From the NCBI GenBank assembly GCA_963169055.1, contig CAUJFU010000445.1, forward strand, positions 1 through 30,264: a DNA stretch of 30,264 bases, given 5' to 3'. The translations under genes were made by a program, and so were the position numbers. Below the pieces are notes generated by a model, which worked only from the letters and a program-made list of their open reading frames with translations, ran no database searches and had not been told where the DNA came from. Within the stretch, counting starts at the first letter, position 1, and each line of letters begins with the position of its first letter. Below are positions 1-8,674 of this stretch, in pieces. Source of the DNA: Myxococcota bacterium. Its GTDB lineage: Bacteria; Myxococcota_C; UBA6777.

Positions 1-60
1 CGTTTTCCGCGCCTTTTCATGCGATTTACCCTTGGTTTTTAAAAACCTATGCTCTCAACC

Positions 61-138
61 CCAAACTGGGGGTCATGGGGGGTATGTCCTTTGTGGGGTG
101 TGGGGTGAAACCCCACAAAATAAGCCCAACTGCGTAAG
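61..138. repeat. Palindromic intergenic repeat, copy 1
   Basis: This 78-bp stretch shares its layout with 8675-8752. Both start with CCAA..GGGGTC, continue into a GTGGGG..CCCCAC palindrome and end in GCGTAA. Here TTTGTGGGG (90-98) pairs perfectly with CCCCACAAA (111-119), and an inner GTGGGG (100-105) can compete for the same CCCCAC with a 5-nt loop. It lies about 10 bp beyond the stop of the minus-strand acyltransferase gene, so it would be transcribed into that gene's 3' end. There is no T-run, so it is not a canonical intrinsic terminator. A REP-like family is the simplest reading. Confidence 0.7.
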
Positions 139-148
139 TCCTATGAGA

Positions 149-988
149 TCAACCAAAGACGCCATCGCGTTCGTGTAGGCCGCGAGCGATCAAAGCGGCG
201 ACAGAGGCTTGGACTTCTGCGGCGCATTGCTCCAAGATCTGCGGATTATCGGCGTCTTCGGTTTTATAGCGCGTGGAAAAGTCCAGCGGCTGGCCGTAAT
301 AGATATGATAATGTACAGGCATTGGGAAAAGCGGAAAAAAGACGGGAAGATAGGGCGCACCGAACATTTTGAGGGGGAGATCGGCGAGTTTGAGGAATTG
401 CTCTTCGGCCCCGATGACCGCGACAGGGATAACAGGGACGCGATAACGGATCGCCATCTCGACGTGACCGACGCGAAAAGGCCGTAATTTGTAGCGTTCG
501 GAAAAGGGTTTGCGGATACCCGGGACACCTTCAGGAAAAAGTTGGAGCAGTTCACCCCGTCGCAAGAGGTGTTCGACATTTCCGCGACTTCCGCCGACCA
601 CACCCATGCGAGAAAAGAACGTGCTGACAAAAGGCAGATGCGAAACAAAATAATCCACCACAGGCCGAACGATCCGAGGCGGATGGGTGTGGCGCAAGAC
701 GTCCATGTAAAGGATCATCCCATCAAAGGGCAGAACACCGCTATGATTGGACGCCAAGATCGCCCCACCTGTGGAGGGGATGCGTTCGGCTCCCCGCGAC
801 GAGGTGCGAAACCACGTCTCGTACAAGGGGCGCAGGATCGCAAGGCTCCAGCGCATCCATTCCTTGTTTAATCCGAAAGCATCGTAGCCGTATCCCGCAT
901 CTTGAAATCGCAGATCTTCGATCTGTTTCTCCCATGCTTCGGGCAAGATCTGCTCTAACACACGCTCCGAAATCGATTGTTCCGCCAT
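149..988 (-). CDS. PlsC-like lysophospholipid / glycerol acyltransferase family protein
   Basis: This 279-residue protein probably transfers an acyl chain to a glycerolipid at the inner face of the cytoplasmic membrane. The acceptor cannot be read from sequence. The catalytic block is NHSGVLPFDG at residues 81-90. It has His-x6-Asp rather than the classical His-x4-Asp, a form I associate with the NHxGxxPxD subgroup of the family. The second motif, FPEG, is at 151-154, followed by basic residues. There is no signal peptide; the hydrophobic stretch just before the His block is the usual core strand. The ATG at 988 follows a strong AGGAGAGGG. The gene lies 92 bp downstream of the LysR gene on the same strand and may be cotranscribed with it. 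A divergent acyltransferase acting on a non-phospholipid substrate is an alternative. Confidence 0.85.
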   Translation of the reverse strand: MAEQSISERVLEQILPEAWEKQIEDLRFQDAGYGYDAFGLNKEWMRWSLAILRPLYETWFRTSSRGAERIPSTGGAILASNHSGVLPFDGMILYMDVLRHTHPPRIVRPVVDYFVSHLPFVSTFFSRMGVVGGSRGNVEHLLRRGELLQLFPEGVPGIRKPFSERYKLRPFRVGHVEMAIRYRVPVIPVAVIGAEEQFLKLADLPLKMFGAPYLPVFFPLFPMPVHYHIYYGQPLDFSTRYKTEDADNPQILEQCAAEVQASVAALIARGLHERDGVFG

Positions 989-1080
989 CCATCCCTCTCC
1001 TCTCTCAAGTGTTCATCTGCTCGAAAGGTACCTCGCCCCACCTCAAAGCATCCCGCCATATCGATCCGAAAATGGCAGAA

Positions 1081-2031
1081 TTAAACGCGCTGCTCGGGTT
1101 CAGCATATTGCCACAAGACACGGACGCCTGAGCGATGTTGCATCGGCTCGGAGGATTGGCCTTCAAGGAAGGCTTGGTCTTTGCGGATGATGGATTCCAT
1201 GTAATCCATAAACGCCCGAACACGGGCATTTCTACGCAAGTCGGGGTGTGTCAAAAGCCAGAGATCGATACCGACTTGAGTATCGACAGGGCGCAAACGC
1301 TGCAAGCATGAGTGAGAATCGCCCAAAATGCAAGGAACAAAGGCGATTCCCGCCCCTGCAAGCAACAGAGAAAACATCACCAACGGACTATCGACCCAAA
1401 AGGCGACGTGCGCACCGGGCGCGTGTGTCTTGAGCATACGATTGTTTCCGCCCCCACTAAACGTCTCCAACCAACCGATCCAAGGGAAGTCTTCAAGCGG
1501 AGAGCTTGCGTCGATGGTTTGTAGCAGCTTTTTCGAGGCATACAAGGCAAAGCGTATACATCCGACTTTTCGCCCGATCAGATACTCTGGAGGCTTGTTG
1601 GTCATGCGAAGAGCGATATCCGCTTCTCGCCGATGGAGATCGAGCACTTGATCGTCGATGGAGAGTTCGTAGCGGATCTTTGGGTAACGCAAGCCGAAGT
1701 CACGCAAAGCCTCCGCGTACAAGGCCGCCAACAGATCGATCGTGGTGATGCGCAAGGGCCCGCTGAAACGCTCCTCTAGCCCGACCACACGACGCTCCAT
1801 CGACAACAACTCCTCTTCCATGCGCCGCGCCACTTCCAAGATATCCTCGCCAACTTCGGTCAAAACGAATCCCTCGGGCATCTCTTCAAAAACGCGCACC
1901 CCGCGCTCTTCTTGAAAAGCATGGATACGACGCGAGACGGTGGTGTGGTGGACTTGGAGCCGCTTCGCGGCTTTGCTCAGCGTCCCTTCACGCGAAAGCG
2001 CCAACAAAAAACGCAAGTCATCCCAGTTCAT
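1081..2031 (-). CDS. LysR-family transcriptional regulator
   Basis: This 316-residue protein has the usual length of a LysR-type regulator. The N-terminal winged helix-turn-helix is clear: residues 1-60 start MNWDDLRFLLAL and contain GTLSKAAKRLQVHHTTVSRRI, with the helix-turn-helix around 17-37. The remainder matches the two-lobed periplasmic-binding-like effector domain. The start is set at 2031 because an AGGAG lies about 10 bases upstream and the MNWDDLRF opening is typical of the family. The open frame continues 15 codons upstream without family similarity. The effector is unknown. It is divergent from the kinase gene, and the shared upstream region carries two strong dyads (2061-2074 and 2083-2116) that suit autoregulation. 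The acyltransferase gene downstream is a plausible target or passenger. Confidence 0.93.
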   Translation of the reverse strand: MNWDDLRFLLALSREGTLSKAAKRLQVHHTTVSRRIHAFQEERGVRVFEEMPEGFVLTEVGEDILEVARRMEEELLSMERRVVGLEERFSGPLRITTIDLLAALYAEALRDFGLRYPKIRYELSIDDQVLDLHRREADIALRMTNKPPEYLIGRKVGCIRFALYASKKLLQTIDASSPLEDFPWIGWLETFSGGGNNRMLKTHAPGAHVAFWVDSPLVMFSLLLAGAGIAFVPCILGDSHSCLQRLRPVDTQVGIDLWLLTHPDLRRNARVRAFMDYMESIIRKDQAFLEGQSSEPMQHRSGVRVLWQYAEPEQRV

Positions 2032-2060
2032 GATCGCAACACTCCTGCCCCAAACACTTC

Positions 2061-2074
2061 GTGCAAAATTGCAC
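2061..2074. promoter_or_regulatory. Palindrome in LysR/kinase divergent region
   Basis: GTGCAA and TTGCAC form a perfect 6-bp dyad separated by AA, 30 bp upstream of the LysR start. The short spacer is typical of a DNA-binding dimer site rather than an RNA hairpin. Autoregulation by the LysR protein is inferred from position only. Confidence 0.45.
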
Positions 2075-2082
2075 ATTGGTTT

Positions 2083-2116
2083 TGCGCGAATAAAGCTTGC
2101 GGTTGGGATTCGCGCA
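2083..2116. promoter_or_regulatory. 9-bp inverted repeat, candidate operator
   Basis: TGCGCGAAT (2083-2091) and ATTCGCGCA (2108-2116) are perfect 9-bp inverted arms 16 bp apart, with centres about 25 bp apart. The site is between the divergent LysR and kinase genes. Spaced dyads like this suit a multimeric regulator, so control of both genes is possible. No binding evidence can be read from the sequence alone. Confidence 0.5.
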
Positions 2117-2267
2117 CTTTACCTCTTTGTTTCATCGCCGAAATCGGCGTATGGATGCAGGCACACCCAACCACACCTCGACCACACCAGCCTCCACACC
2201 CTGCATTTTTGCAGAAACAAGACATAGTCTCTTTTCCTGCTTCAAGCAAGCGACAAAGGAGCCTTTC

Positions 2268-3932
2268 ATGCCAAAAGACACCGCACTTTACACCTCCCAT
2301 CGCCCCGCCACCGCCTCGCCTCTGCGCGCCCTTGGTCTTGCCGAGGTCGCTCTCCAAGGCTCCGTCCTCCAGATCTCCGCCCAACATCCGACGCTTGCAG
2401 AACTTCCACGCCCCGTTCCCTTGAATACGCCGAACTTTCCGCACACGCTTCTCGATCAAACCACACACACACGCGGCCTGAGCCAAACCTCCGAAGCTAC
2501 CCACGCGCTCGAAAGCACCCAACTAGACGAGCGATTCGCCACGACCCACACGGCCCCACGCACGCAACCCCCACGCTCCGCGCCATTCACATCGCTCCCA
2601 TCGAGTCCCCACAGCCCCGTTCCGTCAGGTCTCCAACCACCCTTGCCATCGAGTCCCCACAGCCCCGTTCCATCAGGTCTTCAAACGCCCTTCCCTTCGA
2701 GTCCTCAGACTCCTGTCCCATCAGGCCCCAAAACGCCCGCACACGCGCTTGAACTACTCGCCACCCAAAGCCGCCGAAGCACCGTGTTGCCGCGTAGTGC
2801 AGCGCACCTTCACGAAGGCGATCTGCTGTTTGGACAAGAAGATCGCTACGAACACCTCAAACCTCTCGGCCAAGGCGGGGCAGGAGATGTGCTGCTTGCA
2901 CGAGACAACGATATCCAGCGTATGGTGGCGGTCAAAAAGCTCAAGAAACAGCTTCAAGAAACCCCTGCGGTGATGCGCTTTGTCGAAGAGATCCGAACGG
3001 TTGGCCAGCTCGAACATCCCAACATCGTTCCGATCCACGATGTCGGCATCGATCAAAACGGGCAGTATTACTTTGTGATGAAGTACGTAGACGGCCAAAC
3101 GATGGAACAGATCATCGACAAACTGAAAGCCAACGATCCCGAGACTGTGCGCCGCTTTCCGATCCATATACGAAACCAGATCTTCTTAAAGATCCTTGAG
3201 GCCATCGAATTCGCCCATAGCAAGGGCTGGATCCATCGGGATATCAAACCCTCGAACATCATGATCGGGCCACACGGCGAAGTCATGGTCATGGACTGGG
3301 GACTCGCCAAGCAGATCCGCGAAGAAGAGATCCTGTTTGCCCCGCCGAGCATCGCGGGCGCCCCGCAACAACCGTTGCACACGCTTTCGCTGCACACCCC
3401 CACCGAGCGGATGATCGAGACGCGGCATGATACGCTGCTCGGAACTCCCGCTTATATGGCCCCCGAGCAGGCCCTCGGACACAACCAACGCCTTGATGAG
3501 CGTAGCGATATCTACAGCCTAAGCGCCCTTTATTACGAGTGGATCAGCCTTTATCACTATATGCAACACAAGCACTCGCTCCAAGAAATGCTTTACGGGA
3601 TCATCCACGAAGCCCCCAAGCCCCTGCACTCTTTGCGCAGCGAACACAACCCGATCCCACCCGAACTTACGTTCTTTGCGCTGCAAGGCTTGCAAAAAGA
3701 CCCCGCCCAACGCTACGCCTCGATCGCTGCGATGCGAGAAGCCCTCCAGACGGTTCTCGACGGACACTTTGGCGTGCATTGTCCAGTCACCTTCAACAAA
3801 CGCGCTGCCAACGAGTTTTTGCACTTCACAAACCGTCATCCTGCCGCTTCGATCTCGCTGACCGTCGGGGCTCTTGTTCTTGCCGCGTTGGGGACGATGC
3901 AAGCGGTCTCTCTGCTCGCTGCTTTGTTTTAA
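2268..3932 (+). CDS. Membrane-anchored Ser/Thr protein kinase (Hanks type)
   Basis: This 554-residue bacterial Hanks-type kinase has a glycine loop GQGGAGDV at about 201-208, catalytic Lys223 in VAVKK, the catalytic loop HRDIKPSN at 323-330, DWG (not DFG) at 343-345, and GTPAYMAPEQA near 390-400. All core catalytic residues are present, so it should be active. The first roughly 165 residues are Ser/Pro/Thr-rich, probably disordered, and include a 16-residue tandem repeat. A single hydrophobic segment at about 528-552 ends the protein, so it is a tail-anchored kinase with the catalytic part in the cytoplasm and no extracellular sensor domain. The ATG at 2268 follows AAAGGAG with 6-bp spacing; the frame is open further upstream but without a comparable ribosome site. 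Its stop overlaps the stop of the convergent amidohydrolase gene. Substrates are unknown. Confidence 0.95.
   Translation: MPKDTALYTSHRPATASPLRALGLAEVALQGSVLQISAQHPTLAELPRPVPLNTPNFPHTLLDQTTHTRGLSQTSEATHALESTQLDERFATTHTAPRTQPPRSAPFTSLPSSPHSPVPSGLQPPLPSSPHSPVPSGLQTPFPSSPQTPVPSGPKTPAHALELLATQSRRSTVLPRSAAHLHEGDLLFGQEDRYEHLKPLGQGGAGDVLLARDNDIQRMVAVKKLKKQLQETPAVMRFVEEIRTVGQLEHPNIVPIHDVGIDQNGQYYFVMKYVDGQTMEQIIDKLKANDPETVRRFPIHIRNQIFLKILEAIEFAHSKGWIHRDIKPSNIMIGPHGEVMVMDWGLAKQIREEEILFAPPSIAGAPQQPLHTLSLHTPTERMIETRHDTLLGTPAYMAPEQALGHNQRLDERSDIYSLSALYYEWISLYHYMQHKHSLQEMLYGIIHEAPKPLHSLRSEHNPIPPELTFFALQGLQKDPAQRYASIAAMREALQTVLDGHFGVHCPVTFNKRAANEFLHFTNRHPAASISLTVGALVLAALGTMQAVSLLAALF
2601..2744 (+). repeat. 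48-bp tandem repeat (3 units) inside the kinase gene
   Basis: Units begin with TCGAG at 2601, 2649 and 2697. Units 1 and 2 are nearly identical and unit 3 is diverged. The period encodes 16 residues of a SSPxxPVPSG type, so changes in copy number preserve the frame. It lies in the disordered N-terminal region before the kinase domain. Confidence 0.85.
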
Positions 3933-5119
3933 TCGAGGGAAAGTCGAGAGGAAAGCAATAGAGCGGTACGAGCGAGGAGATGCGCAGCCAAGGGGACGGT
4001 CTGATCATCCGCAGTAAAGGTAGGGGTATGGAGGGCGGTGCTGAGGCCCGATCCAACGCGGATCATGGCGGAGGGGACACGTTCTGCGAAAAAAGCGAAG
4101 TCTTCGCCGCCCATACTCGGCAAGCCGATCGGTTGGAGCGCCTCTTCACCAAAGAGAGATACGACGGCTTCTCTGAATACCTCGACCACCCGCAGATCAT
4201 TGCAGACGCCGGGAGATCCGGGAAGAAGCTCCAAAGCATAACGCACTCCCAACGCGCTCGCCATGCCTTCGAGCGTGCGCTGAAGGATCGGCGCGATCTT
4301 TTCTCGAACTTCTTTGTGTGTGCTGCGGATCGAACCTCCGAAACGAACCTTGGTGGGAAGGACGTTGGGGCTTTGATCGCCGCCGTGGATCACGCCAACG
4401 CTGATCACAAAGGGATTGCGGGCATCCACGCAACGATCAAATGCGTGGTAGATGGCTTGGATGATCTGCGCGGCAGCAAGGACGGTATCTTGGGTTTCAT
4501 GGGGCCGTGCGCCGTGTCCGCCGGCTCCGTACACATCGATCCAAAATTGGTCGTTTGACGCGGTGATGGGGCCGTCTTGGATGGCGAATCTGCCCACAGG
4601 ACGGGTGGGATCGCAATGCAAAGAGATCGCAGCAGCAACCCCCTCCAAGACGCCTGCTTGGATCAAGTCGACAGCCCCGCCCGGGTTCACTTCTTCGGCG
4701 TGTTGAAAGACAAAGCGAAAAGCGCGTTCGGGGGCGATCTGAGCGAGAACACGCAGCGCCCCAAAAACGCTAGAGGTGTGGACGTCATGGCCGCAGGCGT
4801 GCATCACGCCACATCGGGCGCTTTGGAATGGCAGGCCCGTTTGCTCTTGGATCGCAAGCGCGTCGATATCGCCGCGCACAAGAATCTGCGGTAGGTTGGG
4901 TGGCCCGATATCCACGATCAATCCGACTCCCGCAGGGCCACGCCGCACTCGTGCGTGAGTTTCCGCAAGAGCTTGTTCGATGCGCGCCGTGGTTTCGACC
5001 TCTTGGCGCGAAAGTTCGGGATGTTGGTGGATAGAATGACGAAGATGCAGAAGATTCGGCGTTTCTTGTTCAATCAAAGACGCCATCTGCGCGATCTGTT
5101 GTTGGAGGGGTAGGGTCAA
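3929..5119 (-). CDS. M20-family metal-dependent amidohydrolase (N-acyl amino acid / hippurate hydrolase type)
   Basis: This 396-residue cytosolic hydrolase would cleave an acyl group from an N-acyl amino acid or a similar amide. Metal-site motifs of the M20D-type family are present: RGDIDAL at 82-88, MHACGHDVH at 106-114, the Glu-Glu pair at 142-143 in HAEEVNPGG, His168 in SLHCD, and a C-terminal His in ALHTPTF. The length is normal. The start is TTG at 5119, preceded by GAGGTG about 9 bases upstream; the first internal ATG, at codon 12, has no ribosome site. The gene follows the long repeat protein by 30 bp, so they are probably cotranscribed. Its stop and the kinase stop share the palindrome TTAA at 3929-3932. 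The exact substrate cannot be told. Confidence 0.93.
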   Translation of the reverse strand: MTLPLQQQIAQMASLIEQETPNLLHLRHSIHQHPELSRQEVETTARIEQALAETHARVRRGPAGVGLIVDIGPPNLPQILVRGDIDALAIQEQTGLPFQSARCGVMHACGHDVHTSSVFGALRVLAQIAPERAFRFVFQHAEEVNPGGAVDLIQAGVLEGVAAAISLHCDPTRPVGRFAIQDGPITASNDQFWIDVYGAGGHGARPHETQDTVLAAAQIIQAIYHAFDRCVDARNPFVISVGVIHGGDQSPNVLPTKVRFGGSIRSTHKEVREKIAPILQRTLEGMASALGVRYALELLPGSPGVCNDLRVVEVFREAVVSLFGEEALQPIGLPSMGGEDFAFFAERVPSAMIRVGSGLSTALHTPTFTADDQTVPLAAHLLARTALLLSSRLSLD

Positions 5120-5149
5120 GTGTAGCTCACCTCAAAGCAAAGAAACGAT

Positions 5150-8100
5150 TTAGGACAAGTCTTCGGCCAGAGCCGCGAGATCTTCAAGAGACCAGTGAAA
5201 GGAAAGCAAGGGAGCGCGCCGGATCATGGCTTTAATGTGTTCGCTGTCTTCGGGGAAGTGGCCCACCCCCGCATCATCCAGATAAAACAAAGCAACGACA
5301 TGTTGATTTTGCAGGATCGGATAGATCGCGATATCTTGGGGTTCTTTGCCACCGAGGCAAGCGGTCAAGATGCGATCGATCGGCCCGCTGGCAGGAGGCC
5401 CAACATAAGAAGAGCGTGTGCGGATGACATGAGAAAAAAGTGATGGGGCGTCCGCAGGCAACAAGATATCCAAGATCCGCCGATGGACATCGCCCACGCC
5501 ACGCGCTCCAAGCCCGATCAATGCGCCTTCTTTGAGTAAAAAGCAGCAAGCCCGTCCACAATGCAGCGCCAACTCCGAAAGCAAACCATCCAACAGCACG
5601 CCATCTGCGACGCGCTTTTCTTCGTAGGTCTCACCCGGGCGCAAGACTTCTACACGGATCGCACGTTGCGCAGGACTCGATGCTGCGGAAGGGCGCGATA
5701 CAAAAGGCATGGTTTCTGTGTCGGGGGGGTTGGTCTTTGGGGCGTTCGAGGGGTGTGGCAGACGGGGTGTGCTTGGGGGGGGCGGCAGATGGGGCGTGCT
5801 TGGGGGAGTCGGCAGATTCCGAGCGTATTGTTCTCGTGTTTTCATCTGCGTGTCGAATTCGCTCGGCTGCGTCAACATGGAGCGAAGCGTGAAAGAAGCA
5901 GAAGGAGGAGGGGAAGACGTGGGGGTGCTTTGCTGCGGCGTACGGATGCGTGGGTCTGTGCGCTGCGAAACGCGTTGCACCGCGATGGTCTGTGGCGTCT
6001 GGGCGGGTTGAGACGGAGGTGAAAACCACGGGAGATCGCTATCTGATGGGCTGTTGGGGTGTTCGCTTAGGCCGTCCGCCACAGGGATCTCGTTGTCTGC
6101 GGATGTTCCTTCAAACATGGGTAGATCGTCAGCGGTATAATGGGCGTCTCCAACAGGGATCTCGTTATCGGCGGGGTGATGGGCATCTCCAACGGGGATC
6201 TCGTTATCGGCGGAAGAAGAATCGAGCAGATCGAGATCTTCGTGAGTCATCACAGGCGCATGAGAAGGGGTGGGTTCAAAGACAGGGATCTCGTCGTCTG
6301 CGGACGTAGCTTCGAAAACAGCCGATTCTTGGGTAGGATGGAGGCTTTGTTGGAGAGAGGCTGCAAGCTCCCCCGCGAGATCATGCTCGGACACAGCCTT
6401 CATCTCATGGGGTTCTGTCTTTTGCCGCGTATGAAGAGAGATATCGGATGCGGCGAGAGTTTCTTCTTCGGGAAGAGCGGCAGATTCATCGGGAGAGATC
6501 GCTTGGATCTCTTCGGCAGAGATATCGAGCAAGGCTTTTTTTTGCGAAGAGACGGGCGTTTCGAGTGTATGGATCGGCGATTGTTCCTGTTGAAGCAAAG
6601 CGTTCATTTGTTCTTGCGAGATGGCGACGATCTCATCGGGCGAGGTTTTTGCGGAAACTTCGCCTGACTGGGAGGGCAGGGGCTCTTTGAAGGAAGGGCG
6701 GGAGTGTTCGTCCCTCGTGTCCCGATATGGCGGTCGTTCGTCTGTGTCGGCTCCGTCTTTGGCGGACTCGCTTGCGGCTTCGGGTGAGATCGACGGCTCA
6801 TCTGCATCGTACACACGAACGATCCGAGCCGCTTCGGAGCCGGCGAATGTTTGCGTTGTAGAAAGAGCCTTTGAGCGAGGAAACGCAGCGGTTGAAAGTC
6901 CGGTGGGTTGGGAAGAAACAGCATCCGAAAACAGAGAGTACGCGATCACTTCGCCTGTAGGCAAAAGGGGCTTAGCGCGCTCGCGTTCGTTTTGTTTGAG
7001 CGCAAAGGCCACAAGATCGTCGGTGGGAGGCTGAAGTTTGCGGGTCGATTCGAGCACAGAAGGCGCGATCTCAAAAGTGGCGTGATCGAGATGCTGCTGA
7101 GCGATCACACGAAGCAGATCATCCGTCACTTCGCCATCATGCAACGCAACAACTCGCAAGAGTTCGGAAGAACGGGGGCTTTGGCCGAGATCCATCGTTT
7201 CATGAGCAGAAGAAGCCGCGATCGCAGGAGCAAAAGAGGCCGTTGATGGGGTCTGTTCTGGCTGTGTTTCGGTTTCAAGGGTGTGGGCTTTGGTTTCGTC
7301 GGCCTGTGCTTCGGGTGTTTGGGATTTGGTTTCGTCGGCCTGTGTTTCGGGTGTGTGGGCTTTGATTTCATCGACAGCTTGGGGGACACGATGACTTCCA
7401 ACAGAAAGCGTTGTGTATGAATCGGAGGGTTCGATTTGATGGGGAGGCTCAGAAGGTGGTGGGGTCATCCTGCCTTGCGAAGAAGCCGCGATATCTGCCG
7501 AGCTTGCGACAAGATCATCAAACGAAGGGCGAAGCCCGAGAGAGAGAGTCGTGGAGGGAGGCGGTGTGAGGATCGCGTGAAGATGAGCGGCTTCGTAGGC
7601 GATGGTCTGATCAGAGGAAGAGGGCGGGATATCAGGAAAGAGATCGTTGGCGGTATTGCGGGAAGGAGCCGTTGGGTTCGATGGGAACGGGCTTCCGATG
7701 GCGCTTGTCTGGCGGGAGAGCGAACGTGCATCAGGGGATGAGGGCGTTTGCGGCGATGGGCGTACATCGGAGGATACCGACGTTTGCGAGGGTGGGCATA
7801 CATCGGAGGATACTGACGTTTGCGGCGATGGGCTGGTTTCCGAGGGAGGGGGTGATGGAGGGTCATCGGCAAGTTTAATCAAGGGTGAAGATATCGGATA
7901 ATCCTGCGTCATCGAAGCAGCACGCCGAAAAGAAGCGGTGGATGGGGCGCGTTGAAGAGGCGAGGAAAGCGCCTCGGTACTCCCCGATACTGGGCGCGTT
8001 GAAGAAGTCTCAACAGAAACTTCGGATACTAGGCGCGTTGAAGAAGGTGCTTCTGTCATCCCCGATACTGGGCGCGTTGAAGAAGATGCTTCTGTCATCC

Positions 8101-8524
8101 CCGATACTGGGCGTAATAAGACAAGGGCTTCTTCGCCATCTTGTTGCGCAGAGCGCAACAAAACGACATCTTCTAAGTCGTCGTCTTCAGCGGCGGGAGG
8201 GCTCGCAGGAGCGGAAGGATTGGGCAATAGCAAGACGGGGATCTCGCTATCGCTTCGAGACTGCGCGGATCGCTGTTTTTCGCCGAAGTCGAGTCCCACA
8301 AAATTCCCTGTAGGGAGAGGATATTTGCGCGAGTCTTCGGAGGAATCGTCTGTTAGATAGACAACAGACGCTTTCGGATCGGAAGCGCGTTCTTCGGTGG
8401 AGGATGGCTTTTTCTTCAACGCCTTCAAAGCTCCTTCGTGCGAGAAGACGATCCAACACAGGATCTTCAGCAAACAATCGGGTTTGGCAACGGCGGTTGA
8501 AAGGGACGATAGGAGAAGGATCAT
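5150..8524 (-). CDS. Very long repeat-rich, mostly disordered protein with C-terminal GAF-like domain
   Basis: This 1124-residue protein is not assigned to a named family. Residues from about 40 to 940 are low-complexity Ser/Pro/Thr/Glu-rich sequence with several internal repeats: a 13-residue RPVSGMTEAxSST repeat, a second 13-residue repeat around ADNEIPVGDA, an 11-residue TPEAQADETKA-type repeat, and scattered acidic SD/AD-x-EIPV motifs. The last roughly 170 residues form a compact mixed domain (VLLDGLLSELALHCGRACCF..PILQNQHVVALFYLDD) that resembles GAF-like domains found in myxobacterial signalling proteins. The start is uncertain: the ATG at 8524 gives a hydrophobic N-terminus but has a weak ribosome site, while a TTG at 8419 has GAAGGAG 11 bases upstream and removes that segment. 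It is 30 bp upstream of the M20 gene. A scaffold or sensor role is inference. Confidence 0.75.
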   Translation of the reverse strand: MILLLSSLSTAVAKPDCLLKILCWIVFSHEGALKALKKKPSSTEERASDPKASVVYLTDDSSEDSRKYPLPTGNFVGLDFGEKQRSAQSRSDSEIPVLLLPNPSAPASPPAAEDDDLEDVVLLRSAQQDGEEALVLLRPVSGMTEASSSTRPVSGMTEAPSSTRLVSEVSVETSSTRPVSGSTEALSSPLQRAPSTASFRRAASMTQDYPISSPLIKLADDPPSPPPSETSPSPQTSVSSDVCPPSQTSVSSDVRPSPQTPSSPDARSLSRQTSAIGSPFPSNPTAPSRNTANDLFPDIPPSSSDQTIAYEAAHLHAILTPPPSTTLSLGLRPSFDDLVASSADIAASSQGRMTPPPSEPPHQIEPSDSYTTLSVGSHRVPQAVDEIKAHTPETQADETKSQTPEAQADETKAHTLETETQPEQTPSTASFAPAIAASSAHETMDLGQSPRSSELLRVVALHDGEVTDDLLRVIAQQHLDHATFEIAPSVLESTRKLQPPTDDLVAFALKQNERERAKPLLPTGEVIAYSLFSDAVSSQPTGLSTAAFPRSKALSTTQTFAGSEAARIVRVYDADEPSISPEAASESAKDGADTDERPPYRDTRDEHSRPSFKEPLPSQSGEVSAKTSPDEIVAISQEQMNALLQQEQSPIHTLETPVSSQKKALLDISAEEIQAISPDESAALPEEETLAASDISLHTRQKTEPHEMKAVSEHDLAGELAASLQQSLHPTQESAVFEATSADDEIPVFEPTPSHAPVMTHEDLDLLDSSSADNEIPVGDAHHPADNEIPVGDAHYTADDLPMFEGTSADNEIPVADGLSEHPNSPSDSDLPWFSPPSQPAQTPQTIAVQRVSQRTDPRIRTPQQSTPTSSPPPSASFTLRSMLTQPSEFDTQMKTREQYARNLPTPPSTPHLPPPPSTPRLPHPSNAPKTNPPDTETMPFVSRPSAASSPAQRAIRVEVLRPGETYEEKRVADGVLLDGLLSELALHCGRACCFLLKEGALIGLGARGVGDVHRRILDILLPADAPSLFSHVIRTRSSYVGPPASGPIDRILTACLGGKEPQDIAIYPILQNQHVVALFYLDDAGVGHFPEDSEHIKAMIRRAPLLSFHWSLEDLAALAEDLS
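6140..6213 (-). repeat. 39-bp tandem repeat encoding ADNEIPV motifs
   Basis: Two adjacent near-identical units (GGGATCTCGTTATCGGCGG at 6156 and 6195) encode ADNEIPVGDA. Further diverged single copies of the same core occur near 6083 and 6285 and encode related acidic EIPV motifs. The period of 13 codons keeps the frame. Confidence 0.75.
7965..8115 (-). repeat. 39-bp tandem repeat (about 4 units) encoding RPVSGMTEA-type motifs
   Basis: The marker GATAC recurs at 7986, 8025, 8064 and 8103, exactly 39 bp apart. Units 3 and 4 are nearly identical, the unit at 8025 is diverged, and there is a decayed partial unit before 7986. The array encodes 13-residue units near the N-terminus of the long protein. 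Confidence 0.85.
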
Positions 8525-8674
8525 CGCCTGTCAAGAGCAAGTCCCAAGACAACCCCTGACGCGACAAAGACAGTCCAAACAAAATGAGAGCGGGAGGGCT
8601 TATTGCAAAAAAACCCGTGTTCGCGACACTTCAAGCGGCAGCGCTGTTGGTGTGAAAAACCTGTGTTCACTCCG

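Noticed and set aside
61-138. Intrinsic terminator for the acyltransferase gene
   Set aside because: The stem is strong but has no T-run on the transcribed side, and the same element occurs elsewhere as a repeat.
8247-8582. Separate minus-strand gene overlapping the start of the long repeat protein
   Set aside because: The frame has no recognisable domain and lies almost wholly inside the long protein's coding sequence. It was noted only because the true start of that protein is uncertain.
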